This document shows, in pieces, positions 25,937 through 33,958 of a DNA stretch of 64,000 nucleotides; the first letter of the stretch is position 1, and each line of letters opens with the position of its first letter. The stretch spans positions 1,497,922 through 1,561,921 of the forward strand of contig NZ_JACNYK010000001.1 in assembly GCF_014692505.1 (NCBI RefSeq). Reading direction: 5' to 3'. This DNA comes from Sphingobacterium arenae (lineage in GTDB: Bacteria; Bacteroidota; Bacteroidia; Sphingobacteriales; Sphingobacteriaceae). The position numbers and the translations under genes were made by a program. The notes under the pieces were generated by a model that was not told where the DNA came from, made no database searches, and was given only the letters and a program-made list of their open reading frames with translations.

Positions 25937-26695
25937 ATGGGACGAAAAATAGAAAAATTACTTATCGAGTTCGCCAGAATCCATCGTTTTATGATGAGCT
26001 TCCTGCGGGAAGCGGTGTCTCCTCCCTATGAATTTAAAGAGATTATCCGGCAGTGTTATGAAATAGGTTGGAAATCGTTCCCATTAATCAGTTTGACAGG
26101 ATTTATTGTAGGGTTCGTATTTACCAAACAGTCGCGCCCTTCTTTGGAAGAGTTCGGAGCAACATCTTGGTTGCCGGCCCTCATATCTATTGCCATTGTA
26201 CGGGCGCTAGCGCCACTAGTGACCGCACTTATTGCCTCCGGAAAAGTTGGTTCTCAGATCGGCGCTGAGTTGAGTTCGATGAATGTGACCGAGCAGATTG
26301 ACGCCATGGAAGTTTCGGGCACAAATCCAACAAAGTTTTTAATTTCCACACGTATTATTGCCACTACAACCATGATTCCCGTATTGTGCTTTTATGTGGC
26401 CGGAATAGGGTTGTTGGGAGGATACCTCAGTATATCGGCAAAAGATGATATCAGTATTCTGGCATTTTTCACACAGGTTTTCGAAGCTATTGCTGCCAAG
26501 GATATATTTGCTATGGTAATACGGGCAGTGGTCTTTGGCTTCACGATTGGTTTTGCAAGCACCTATGTCGGATATTATTCTTCCAAAGGAACAGAAGGGG
26601 TAGGTAAGGCTGCCAATGCCGCCGTCGTATCTTCGATGTTCCTTGTGTTTATCGAAGAGTTACTTATTGTTCAGTTACTTTCATTGATTGGGTAA
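25937..26695 (+). CDS. mlaE: MlaE-family ABC permease
   Basis: 252 residues. Permease of the lipid-asymmetry (Mla) ABC transporter at the inner membrane. Contains five or six helices and the conserved MlaE motifs EFGATSWLPALISIAIVRALAPLVTALIASGKVGSQIGAELSSMNVTEQIDAME, matching the family's Glu/Gly-rich cytoplasmic loop. It begins the mlaE-mlaF-mlaD cluster. The gap to mlaF is only 6 bp. Confidence 0.93.
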   Translation: MGRKIEKLLIEFARIHRFMMSFLREAVSPPYEFKEIIRQCYEIGWKSFPLISLTGFIVGFVFTKQSRPSLEEFGATSWLPALISIAIVRALAPLVTALIASGKVGSQIGAELSSMNVTEQIDAMEVSGTNPTKFLISTRIIATTTMIPVLCFYVAGIGLLGGYLSISAKDDISILAFFTQVFEAIAAKDIFAMVIRAVVFGFTIGFASTYVGYYSSKGTEGVGKAANAAVVSSMFLVFIEELLIVQLLSLIG

Positions 26696-26701
26696 ACGGA
26701 T

Positions 26702-27475
26702 ATGGAAAAGAAGATTGTCAATATCAATCAGGACGACGTCGTTATCCGCGTAGACAACGTCAGTAAGTCATTTGGTGACCTGCATGTATTACGCGATGTC
26801 GATCTCCAGTTATTTAATGGAGAAAACTTAGTTGTATTAGGGCGATCGGGTACTGGTAAATCCGTATTGATCAAGCTGATATCGGGTTTGTTAAAACCAG
26901 ATAAAGGCAATATTCATGTGCTAGGAGAGGTGGTAAATCAGTTGGATGAACGCGAATTGCGAAATTTACGCCAGCGTATTGGTTTTTCTTTTCAGAATAG
27001 TGCTTTATACGATAGCATGACCGTACGGGAGAATTTGGAATTTCCGTTGGTCAGAAATAAGCGTAATTTGACCAGAACAGAGATTAACAAAGAAGTAGAA
27101 GAAGTACTGGAGGGTGTAGGGCTATCGCAAGCGATTAACCAGATGCCTTCTGAACTATCGGGTGGACAACGTAAACGCATAGGGATTGCCCGTACATTGA
27201 TATTGCGCCCCGATATCATGCTTTATGACGAACCAACAGCAGGGCTTGATCCACTGACTTGTCTGGATATCAATTCATTGATAAATCAGGTGCAGGAACA
27301 ATACCAAACTTCATCCATTATTATTACCCATGATTTGTCCTGTGCAAAAATGGTCGGAGATAGAATGGTGATGTTGTTGGATGGTAAATTTGAAAGGCAA
27401 GGAACGTTCGAGGAAATCTTTGATACGGACGATGAACGGGTGAAGCCTTTTTATGATTATAATTTTATCGATTAA
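26702..27475 (+). CDS. mlaF: MlaF-family ABC ATP-binding protein
   Basis: 257 residues. Walker A LGRSGTGKSVLIK, ABC signature ELSGGQRKRIGIARTL, and Walker B ILRPDIMLYDEPTAGLDP. Powers phospholipid transport with MlaE and MlaD, between outer and inner membranes. The C-terminal extension beyond the H-loop (TIIITHDLS) is of the usual type. Encoded between mlaE and mlaD. Confidence 0.95.
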   Translation: MEKKIVNINQDDVVIRVDNVSKSFGDLHVLRDVDLQLFNGENLVVLGRSGTGKSVLIKLISGLLKPDKGNIHVLGEVVNQLDERELRNLRQRIGFSFQNSALYDSMTVRENLEFPLVRNKRNLTRTEINKEVEEVLEGVGLSQAINQMPSELSGGQRKRIGIARTLILRPDIMLYDEPTAGLDPLTCLDINSLINQVQEQYQTSSIIITHDLSCAKMVGDRMVMLLDGKFERQGTFEEIFDTDDERVKPFYDYNFID

Positions 27476-27518
27476 AGATATATGAAATATTCACGATTGC
27501 AAACCGAACGGAGCGCGC

Positions 27519-27570
27519 TCATTGATGCAACTGAAAATAGACAATTATCAATAAATACAAGCATCAATGA
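27519..27570. repeat. Inverted repeat in the mlaF-mlaD gap
   Basis: TCATTGATGC (27519-27528) and GCATCAATGA (27561-27570) form a perfect 10-bp stem with a 32-base AT-rich loop. It is in the 143-bp gap between mlaF and mlaD. It has no T tract, so it is more likely an operator or RNA-processing site than a terminator. Confidence 0.5.
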
Positions 27571-27618
27571 TGTAGTCTGGATATTCCATATGACAATTAA
27601 AAAGCAAGTTTTATACAT

Positions 27619-28608
27619 ATGAATACAAACGAAAGGAAGCGTTCGCTTACAGTGGGATTATTCGTCCTGATCGGTTTGATTATTTTAGTTGCGGGTATTC
27701 TGGTATTGGGTACACAGCAAAATAAATTTAGCAAGAATTTGGTGGTGACGACGTACTTTCATGACGTGAAAGGGTTGAAAGTCGGAAATAACGTCTGGTT
27801 TTCGGGTGTAAAGGTAGGGATCGTCAAGGAAATAAAATTCCAGAGCATTGACGATGTAAAGGTAATAATGCACATCGAAGAGAAGTCCAGTCAGTTTATT
27901 CGGGAGGATGTCGTCACCAAGCTCGGTTCTGATGGATTGATCGGAAACGCTATCGTTAACTTGGTGGGTGGAACGGACCAAGCTCCGCCTATAAAGGACG
28001 GTGCGGTTATTAAATCCGTGACAGGTACGGATACAGATGCCATGTTTGCAACATTACAGACAAACAATGAGAATTTGGTGGAAATAACGAAAAACTTTGC
28101 GGTTCTTTCTCAACAAATGGTGGAGGGAAAAGGTGCTGTTGGCGCTCTAATGACCGACTCCACTATCGCACTTTCGTTAAAAAGTTCTGTGAACTCGTTA
28201 AATAAGGTGATGACAGATGTCAATAAAGCATCGGGAAATCTCGCAGTTTTGATGGATAAGCTGAATAGTAATCAAGGGCTCATTCATGATTTAACGACCG
28301 ATACGGCTGTTTTTGCCAGCTTACGGGCGTCAGCCTCCCAATTGCAGGACGTGACCACGACAGCCTCTACGTTGATGGAAAATCTGAATACGACTTCGGC
28401 TCGCCTAAACGATAAAGATAATGCGATCGGTGTATTGACTAATGATCCAGAAGCGGCAGCAGAAATTAAACAAATCCTGCGAAACCTCAATATGAGTACA
28501 GAAAAACTCGATGATAATATGAAGGCACTGCAAAGCAACTTCCTGTTTAGAGGGTATTTTAGAAAGCAACAAAAGGAGCAGGAAAAGCTCGCAAAGGATT
28601 CCTTATAG
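27619..28608 (+). CDS. mlaD: MlaD/MCE-family substrate-binding protein
   Basis: 329 residues. An N-terminal transmembrane anchor (about 12-30) is followed by an MCE domain (about 40-115) containing YFHDVKGLKVGNNVWFSGVKVGIVKEI. A long helical region (about 130-310) gives the tunnel- or needle-like shape of longer MCE proteins. It holds phospholipid in the periplasm. No mlaA, mlaB or mlaC homologue is in the window, as is common outside the Proteobacteria. Confidence 0.93.
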   Translation: MNTNERKRSLTVGLFVLIGLIILVAGILVLGTQQNKFSKNLVVTTYFHDVKGLKVGNNVWFSGVKVGIVKEIKFQSIDDVKVIMHIEEKSSQFIREDVVTKLGSDGLIGNAIVNLVGGTDQAPPIKDGAVIKSVTGTDTDAMFATLQTNNENLVEITKNFAVLSQQMVEGKGAVGALMTDSTIALSLKSSVNSLNKVMTDVNKASGNLAVLMDKLNSNQGLIHDLTTDTAVFASLRASASQLQDVTTTASTLMENLNTTSARLNDKDNAIGVLTNDPEAAAEIKQILRNLNMSTEKLDDNMKALQSNFLFRGYFRKQQKEQEKLAKDSL

Positions 28609-28616
28609 TTATTCGA

Positions 28617-29312
28617 ATGGGTGTGACGGATAAAGATGTTATCTACGAAGACAACCACTATCTTGCCATAAACAAACGAGCGGGCGATATTGTCCAAGTT
28701 GATGATACCGGCGACAGGTCGCTAGAAGATATGGTGAATGTTTATCTTACGGCCAAATACCAAAAGCCAAATGGTGCTTTCGTGGGTGTTATTCACCGAC
28801 TGGATCGGCCCGTTAGCGGGATGATTCTTTTTGCAAAAACAAGTAAGGGGTTGGATCGTATGAACCGGCTGTTTCACGACCGAAAGGTATCAAAAACTTA
28901 CTTGGCCATAGTTCGGATGCGCCCGCCTAAAGAGGCCGATACGTTGAAGAACTGGTTGCTGCGTGATCGAAAGAAAATGGTTACCAAAGCCTATGACCGG
29001 GAAGTGAAAGGGGGTAGTTTTGCACAATTGGATTACGAAGTTTTAGGTATCCTCGATGGCTACTACCTCTTGAAAGTAACCCCTCTCACTGGGCGTACAC
29101 ATCAGATTCGCGCGCAATTAGCCTATATGGGTTGCCCCATTGTAGGAGATAATAAGTACGGCTACCCTCGAGGAAGCCTCCGCCGTACGATTTGTCTACA
29201 TTCTCGTTCTCTGGAATTCATCCACCCTATCAAAGATGAAAAGTTGACGCTTACTGCAAAATTACCGGTTGACGGTTTTTGGGAACGGTTTAATGTGCTG
29301 TTGAAGTCCTAA
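28617..29312 (+). CDS. RluA-family RNA pseudouridine synthase
   Basis: 231 residues. The catalytic motif is HRLDRPVSGMILFAKT (catalytic Asp in RLD). It lacks an S4 domain, so it resembles the RluA/TruC-like short forms. The signature GRTHQIRAQLAYMGCPIVGDNKYG near the end is also typical. It isomerises uridine in rRNA or tRNA; the target cannot be assigned. Encoded 8 bp after mlaD, perhaps only by read-through. Confidence 0.92.
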   Translation: MGVTDKDVIYEDNHYLAINKRAGDIVQVDDTGDRSLEDMVNVYLTAKYQKPNGAFVGVIHRLDRPVSGMILFAKTSKGLDRMNRLFHDRKVSKTYLAIVRMRPPKEADTLKNWLLRDRKKMVTKAYDREVKGGSFAQLDYEVLGILDGYYLLKVTPLTGRTHQIRAQLAYMGCPIVGDNKYGYPRGSLRRTICLHSRSLEFIHPIKDEKLTLTAKLPVDGFWERFNVLLKS

Positions 29313-29403
29313 ATTATTATATTAAAAGGTTTATACTTTTTTTGTTTTAAACAAATAACTACTCGATGGGGTTTTACTAGAAATAAGTCAAAATCTACAT
29401 GAT

Positions 29404-30846
29404 ATGAATGCTAAAAGACTGATAAGAGGAAAAGCCTTTATAAACGGACGATGGATAGAGGGTACAAATACATTTGATGTGGTAAACCCCGCCTCCGATA
29501 CGGTTGTTGAAAAAGTAGCAAATCTAACCGTAACCGAAGTACATGATGCGGTAGACGCAGCATATAAAGTTTGGTCATCTTTTAAAATTAGTGATACCTC
29601 GCAGCGCGCATCCATGTTGGAGCGTTGGTATCAATTGATTATGGAGCATAAACGGGAGCTGGCGGAGATTATAACGCTGGAATCGGGAAAAGCGTTGGCC
29701 GATAGCTTGGGGGAAGTGGATTATGGGGCATCCTTTGTGTTATGGTTTGCGGAGGAGGGCAAGCGGGCTTATGGGGAGACCATGCCTGCACCGAAGATAT
29801 CAAACAGAATACTTACAATTAAACAGGGAGTGGGGGTCGTCGCAGCAATAACACCATGGAATTTTCCACTAGCGATGGTGACGAGAAAAATCGCTCCGGC
29901 TATTGCAGCAGGCTGTACAGTGGTGCACCGCCCGGCTTCACAGACGCCATTGACTGCTTTAGCGCTTGCTATTCTCTCGGAGAAAGCCGGCTGGCCGGCT
30001 GGGGTATTAAACGTCGTGACGGGGACTGATTCTTCGGGCATCGGTTATGAGTTGAGTACAAATCCGTTAATCAGAAAATTATCGTTCACCGGTTCGACTT
30101 CTGTTGGGAAGTTATTGATGAAGCAAGCCGCAGATAATGTAAAGAAGGTTTCTTTGGAACTTGGGGGAAACGCTCCATTTATTGTATTTGAGGATGCGGA
30201 TATGGACGCTGCTGTCGAAGGCGCTATGTTTGCGAAGTTTCGTAACGCCGGACAAACTTGCGTAGCTATAAACCGATTTTTAGTACAGGATTCTATTTTT
30301 GATAAATTTTCAGAGCGATTAGCGGACGCTGTAAAAGCATTGCACGTTGGGAATGGATTGGATGACGGTGTTCAGATCGGGCCAATGATCAATAAAAACG
30401 GGTTGGTCAAAGTCCAGGAACATGTGGCAGACGCTATTGATAAGGGAGCTCGCATATTGACAGGAGGTAAGGTAATCGAAGGATTGTTTTACGAACCTAC
30501 AGTCCTAGTTAATGTACCCGAAAATTCGCTGATTGCAAAGGAAGAAACTTTTGGGCCAGTAGCTTCGCTATTTCGGTTTACTACTGAAGAGGAGGCTATC
30601 CAAATGGCAAACGATACAGAATTTGGACTCGCGGCCTATTTTTATAGTAATGATGTACACCGTTGCTGGCGCGTTGCAGAGGCCATTGAAGCTGGGATGG
30701 TTGGAGTGAACGAGGGGCGGATTTCATTTGCTGGAGCGCCGTTTGGCGGAATCAAGGAATCTGGTGTCGGCAGAGAAGGCTCAAGGTATGGCCTGGACGA
30801 ATACCAAGAAATAAAATATATAAATTTTGGCATGGCTGATAGATAA
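29404..30846 (+). CDS. gabD: NAD(P)-dependent succinate-semialdehyde dehydrogenase-like
   Basis: 480 residues, typical for the aldehyde dehydrogenase superfamily. Motifs: the nucleotide-site GVVAAITPWNFPLAMVTRK, the conserved Glu in SLELGGNAPFIVFED, the catalytic Cys in RNAGQTCVAINRFLVQ, and ESGVGREGSRYGLDEYQEIKYI near the C-terminus. The WNFPLAM and EL-G-G pattern favours the GabD/SSADH branch (4-aminobutyrate degradation). No gabT is nearby. The stop is followed at once by a promoter for the next small gene. Confidence 0.88.
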   Translation: MNAKRLIRGKAFINGRWIEGTNTFDVVNPASDTVVEKVANLTVTEVHDAVDAAYKVWSSFKISDTSQRASMLERWYQLIMEHKRELAEIITLESGKALADSLGEVDYGASFVLWFAEEGKRAYGETMPAPKISNRILTIKQGVGVVAAITPWNFPLAMVTRKIAPAIAAGCTVVHRPASQTPLTALALAILSEKAGWPAGVLNVVTGTDSSGIGYELSTNPLIRKLSFTGSTSVGKLLMKQAADNVKKVSLELGGNAPFIVFEDADMDAAVEGAMFAKFRNAGQTCVAINRFLVQDSIFDKFSERLADAVKALHVGNGLDDGVQIGPMINKNGLVKVQEHVADAIDKGARILTGGKVIEGLFYEPTVLVNVPENSLIAKEETFGPVASLFRFTTEEEAIQMANDTEFGLAAYFYSNDVHRCWRVAEAIEAGMVGVNEGRISFAGAPFGGIKESGVGREGSRYGLDEYQEIKYINFGMADR

Positions 30847-30880
30847 ATGGCGGTGATTACGCGAAACCATAAAATTTTGG

Positions 30881-30888
30881 TATTTTTG
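30881..30888 (+). promoter_or_regulatory. Promoter -7 box 3 bp before the ATG at 30892
   Basis: TATTTTTG is separated from the start codon by only three bases (TGC). The message should be leaderless. Confidence 0.5.
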
Positions 30889-30891
30889 TGC

Positions 30892-31167
30892 ATGATTTCG
30901 AAATGGAAGCCCCTGTTGGTTGTAGCAACATTCATCGTGTTGGGTATCTTATGTTATACGGAGGTATCTGCCCAATGTGCAATGTGTTCCTTAAACGCGG
31001 AGAACAGCGCGACCAATGGCAATACGCAAGGTAAAGGATTGAATGATGGTATCCTCTTTCTATTGGCTATTCCCTATCTGATTGCCATAGGAATTGGTCT
31101 ATTGTGGTATAAAAAATACCGGAAGAACAGTTCAAAAAAAGTATCACCTTTTGGAGAGCAAATCTAA
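30892..31167 (+). CDS. Small conserved-looking membrane protein
   Basis: 91 residues from the ATG at 30892; the frame continues upstream (to 30847) but the promoter box at 30881 excludes that. An N-terminal hydrophobic signal (about 7-27, ending VSAQ), a Cys pair in QCAMCSLNAENS, and a second transmembrane helix (about 53-72). Protein family not recognised. Small Bacteroidota proteins with a single CxxC and a C-terminal helix are known but unassigned. The TAA is followed, one base on, by the DUF983 start. Confidence 0.7.
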   Translation: MISKWKPLLVVATFIVLGILCYTEVSAQCAMCSLNAENSATNGNTQGKGLNDGILFLLAIPYLIAIGIGLLWYKKYRKNSSKKVSPFGEQI

Positions 31168-31168
31168 T

Positions 31169-31564
31169 ATGGCAACATCTAGGTTTTCGGCGATGATACA
31201 TTCTAAATGTCCGAAATGCAGGGTTGGGAATGTCTTTGAAGGAGCGGCATACGGTTTTAAAAAACAAAAAATGCACGAACACTGTCCGCATTGTGGGCTA
31301 AAGTTCGAAATAGAACCGGGTTACTTTTATGCGGCGATGTATGTGAGCTATGCTTTTTCCGTCGCAGAAGTAGTCACTTTAGGTTTGGCAACAGGCCTGT
31401 TGACAAAAAGTGAATCACCTTGGGTATATGTTTTAGTCCTTTTGGCGGCTATACTGATTTTTGCACCGTTTAATCTTCGCTATTCTCGCTTGGTATTGTT
31501 ACATTACCTTTCGCCAAAAATTATTTATAACCCGAGCTACCAAGATGCCTTAAAAAAGGACTAA
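31169..31564 (+). CDS. DUF983 family zinc-ribbon membrane protein
   Basis: 131 residues from the ATG at 31169. The two CxxC pairs, SKCPKCRVGNVFE and EHCPHCGLKFEIEPGYFYAAMYVSYA, are typical of DUF983. Two transmembrane helices follow. Function unknown; a zinc ribbon near a membrane is inferred. The ATG is almost adjacent to the preceding stop, so the two are co-transcribed. Confidence 0.87.
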   Translation: MATSRFSAMIHSKCPKCRVGNVFEGAAYGFKKQKMHEHCPHCGLKFEIEPGYFYAAMYVSYAFSVAEVVTLGLATGLLTKSESPWVYVLVLLAAILIFAPFNLRYSRLVLLHYLSPKIIYNPSYQDALKKD

Positions 31565-31585
31565 AATAATCCTTTTTTGAGTTTG

Positions 31586-31876
31586 TTATTCCAGCGATAA
31601 ATATTGCATCTTGCTGTCAAAAATAAAAGCTTTCTCGGTATGGTTGGTTGCGAGATACGTTTGTAATTCGGCTACGACATCTTCTTGAAACTTAACGATT
31701 GCGGCGTGGTCGGTTGCCAGAAACTGTACACAATACGTGTTGCCTTCGTGGGGAGAGTCCAACATTTTTAACAATGTCGTCTCATAATTACTTGCGCGTA
31801 AATGTGATTTGAGCCATTGAATCACTTTATGGTGGCTGCTATCCTCGACAATAACGGAGATATTATATAAAATCAT
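31586..31876 (-). CDS. DUF4286 family protein
   Basis: 96 residues from the ATG at 31876 (MILYNISVIVEDS). The frame extends further upstream but without a plausible start. It has the ILYNI start and ferredoxin-like alpha/beta pattern of DUF4286, a small Bacteroidota family of unknown role. The TATCTTTG promoter (complement of 31880-31887) with a TTTG 20 bp beyond it lies only 3 bp from the ATG, so translation is expected to be leaderless. Convergent with the DUF983 gene. Confidence 0.75.
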   Translation of the reverse strand: MILYNISVIVEDSSHHKVIQWLKSHLRASNYETTLLKMLDSPHEGNTYCVQFLATDHAAIVKFQEDVVAELQTYLATNHTEKAFIFDSKMQYLSLE

Positions 31877-31879
31877 GCG

Positions 31880-31887
31880 CAAAGATA
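31880..31887 (-). promoter_or_regulatory. Promoter -7 box 3 bp before the DUF4286 ATG
   Basis: TATCTTTG on the minus strand, with TTTG at the correct distance upstream (complement of 31908-31911), ends three bases before the start codon. Confidence 0.55.
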
Positions 31888-32064
31888 CGGGAATAACAAG
31901 AAATGAACAAAGCGATATAAATCCCCGTATAGGTTCTTCTATAAAATATCCGCGATTGTGGCATACGAACGCGAATGAAATAGAGATAACCTTGTAAAAA
32001 TAAGGTTGCACATACTATATTTAATAAAAAAATAACAATATTTGAAATTGCAATAGATTGGAAT

Positions 32065-33954
32065 ATGTTTAGATGTTTGCTTTGGGTATTTGCTGTATGT
32101 TTCTTTGTCGCTTCCGTTTCATGTGAAAACAAACAAAATACGAAGAAATTAATCCCCATTGAAGATTTTTTCGTCAAGCCGGAAAAAAGTAACTTCAAAA
32201 TATCCCCGGATGGTCGTCGGATTGCTTATTTAGGGATAGACGACCATTGCAGGAATATTTTTGTTTTGGATTTACAGAACAAAAGAAAATCCAAACAACT
32301 TACCTATCAGTCGGATATGAATGTGCAGTATTTTTTCTGGGCGTCTGACTCCTTGATCATATATTCCAATAGTCACTCACCGCAGGATAGTCTGCGTATT
32401 TATAGTATCCTTGTCGACACGGAAAAAACAACACCGTTATTGCCCGTTAAGAAAGCTCGATTACGGTGGTTAGCACCGCATACATTATATGGAGATTATT
32501 TGCTTGCTACGCTAAACGATCGAGATTCGACCGTATTCGACTTGTATAAAATTTTTGTAGATGGCACGGCTCCCGAATTATTGACACGTAATCCGGGCAA
32601 TATTTCCAAATGGTTTTCGTCGCCAGATGGAAAAGTACGATTGGCGATGACCAATGATAGCGTACAAGAAAGTATCTTGTACAGAGCGGAAGAGGATATG
32701 CCTTTTCGACAAGTTACCACAACCGATTACCAGACATCGATAAGACCTTTGGGGTTTGTGAGGGATTCCGATACGCTCATCTATGCGCTGTCTAACCATA
32801 ATAGAGATCGATTGTCTTTGGTGGAATACAACGTGTCTACAGGAGAAGAAGAACGGTTAGTCTTCGAAAATTCAGAGGTAGATATTGAGCCAGTCGGATA
32901 TGCTGAACATCTGCAAGAACTTATTTATAGCCAATACACGATTAATAAGGTGAAAAGACATTTTTTTCACTCCACCGTTCAACAATATTTCGAAAAGCTT
33001 TCTGCGAAATTCGATAACCAATCTATTGATATTATTGATACAGATACCAGTATGCGTCAATGGCTTGTTAAAGTTTATACGGACGTAGATGCCGGTGGAA
33101 TTTATCACTATGATGTGCAACACGATACAGCGGAACTATTGGAAGAGATGAATCCGAAATTATCAGCGGTATCCCTATCTCCGAAAGAACCTGTTGGTTT
33201 TCAAAGTCGAGATGGTCTGACATTGCATGGCTACCTAACTTATCCACTAACCGGAAAGCGGGAGGGATTACCGGTAGTCGTACTGGTACACGATGGACCC
33301 TATCGTCGCGAAACAAGTGACTTTGATGCGGAGGTACAGTTTCTTGCAAACAGAGGCTATTTGGTGTTTCAATTGAATTATAGAGGATCGGCAGGCTATG
33401 GAAAGAAATTCTGGGCAGCTGGATTCAAGGAATGGGGGGGGAAGATACAAGCCGATATGATCGACGGCGTGACTTGGTTGATACATCAAGGGATTGTCGA
33501 CAAGAATCGAGTGGCTATCATGGGAACTGGTTTTGGAGGGTATTCCGCGTTACATGCAGCTACCTATAATTCATCCTTTTATAAGTGCGCTATTTCCATG
33601 TCGGGGTATACCAATTTATTTACCTATTTCAGAGAAATTCCGCCTCATCATCAACACTACGTTCGTCTTTTCTACAATATAATCGGTGATCCAGTTACAG
33701 AATACGAGATGTTCAAGGCAATATCACCCGTCTTTCACGCAGATAAGGTGAAAATCCCGGTGCTTTTTGCACAAGGAGGAAAAGATAGATTCAGTTCGTT
33801 GACGGACGCAAATCAATTTGTACAGAAATTGAAAAACAATAATGTGCCGATTAAGTATATATATAGAGAAGAGGAAGGAAGACGATTTAGAAGCGAGGAA
33901 AACATTATAAACTATTATCAAGAAGTAGAGGCTTTTTTAAATAAGTATCTATAA
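32065..33954 (+). CDS. S9-peptidase-like lipoprotein, catalytic residues lost
   Basis: 629 residues. The lipobox ends VASVSC (Cys about residue 20), so it is a periplasm- or surface-facing lipoprotein. Residues 40-370 form a beta-propeller-like region (SPDGRRIAYLGID). Residues 380-629 are an alpha/beta-hydrolase domain of the S9 prolyl-oligopeptidase/acylaminoacyl-peptidase family. The nucleophile elbow reads MGTGFGGYS at 486-494: Gly489 stands where the catalytic Ser (G-x-S-x-G-G) should be. The acid Asp574 (GGKDR) is kept. The usual EGHGF His motif is EGRRF (Arg606). It cannot be a normal serine peptidase. Probably a pseudoenzyme that binds peptide. The stop is 4 bp from the sensor kinase start, and they share an operon. 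Confidence 0.88.
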   Translation: MFRCLLWVFAVCFFVASVSCENKQNTKKLIPIEDFFVKPEKSNFKISPDGRRIAYLGIDDHCRNIFVLDLQNKRKSKQLTYQSDMNVQYFFWASDSLIIYSNSHSPQDSLRIYSILVDTEKTTPLLPVKKARLRWLAPHTLYGDYLLATLNDRDSTVFDLYKIFVDGTAPELLTRNPGNISKWFSSPDGKVRLAMTNDSVQESILYRAEEDMPFRQVTTTDYQTSIRPLGFVRDSDTLIYALSNHNRDRLSLVEYNVSTGEEERLVFENSEVDIEPVGYAEHLQELIYSQYTINKVKRHFFHSTVQQYFEKLSAKFDNQSIDIIDTDTSMRQWLVKVYTDVDAGGIYHYDVQHDTAELLEEMNPKLSAVSLSPKEPVGFQSRDGLTLHGYLTYPLTGKREGLPVVVLVHDGPYRRETSDFDAEVQFLANRGYLVFQLNYRGSAGYGKKFWAAGFKEWGGKIQADMIDGVTWLIHQGIVDKNRVAIMGTGFGGYSALHAATYNSSFYKCAISMSGYTNLFTYFREIPPHHQHYVRLFYNIIGDPVTEYEMFKAISPVFHADKVKIPVLFAQGGKDRFSSLTDANQFVQKLKNNNVPIKYIYREEEGRRFRSEENIINYYQEVEAFLNKYL

Positions 33955-33958
33955 CCGC

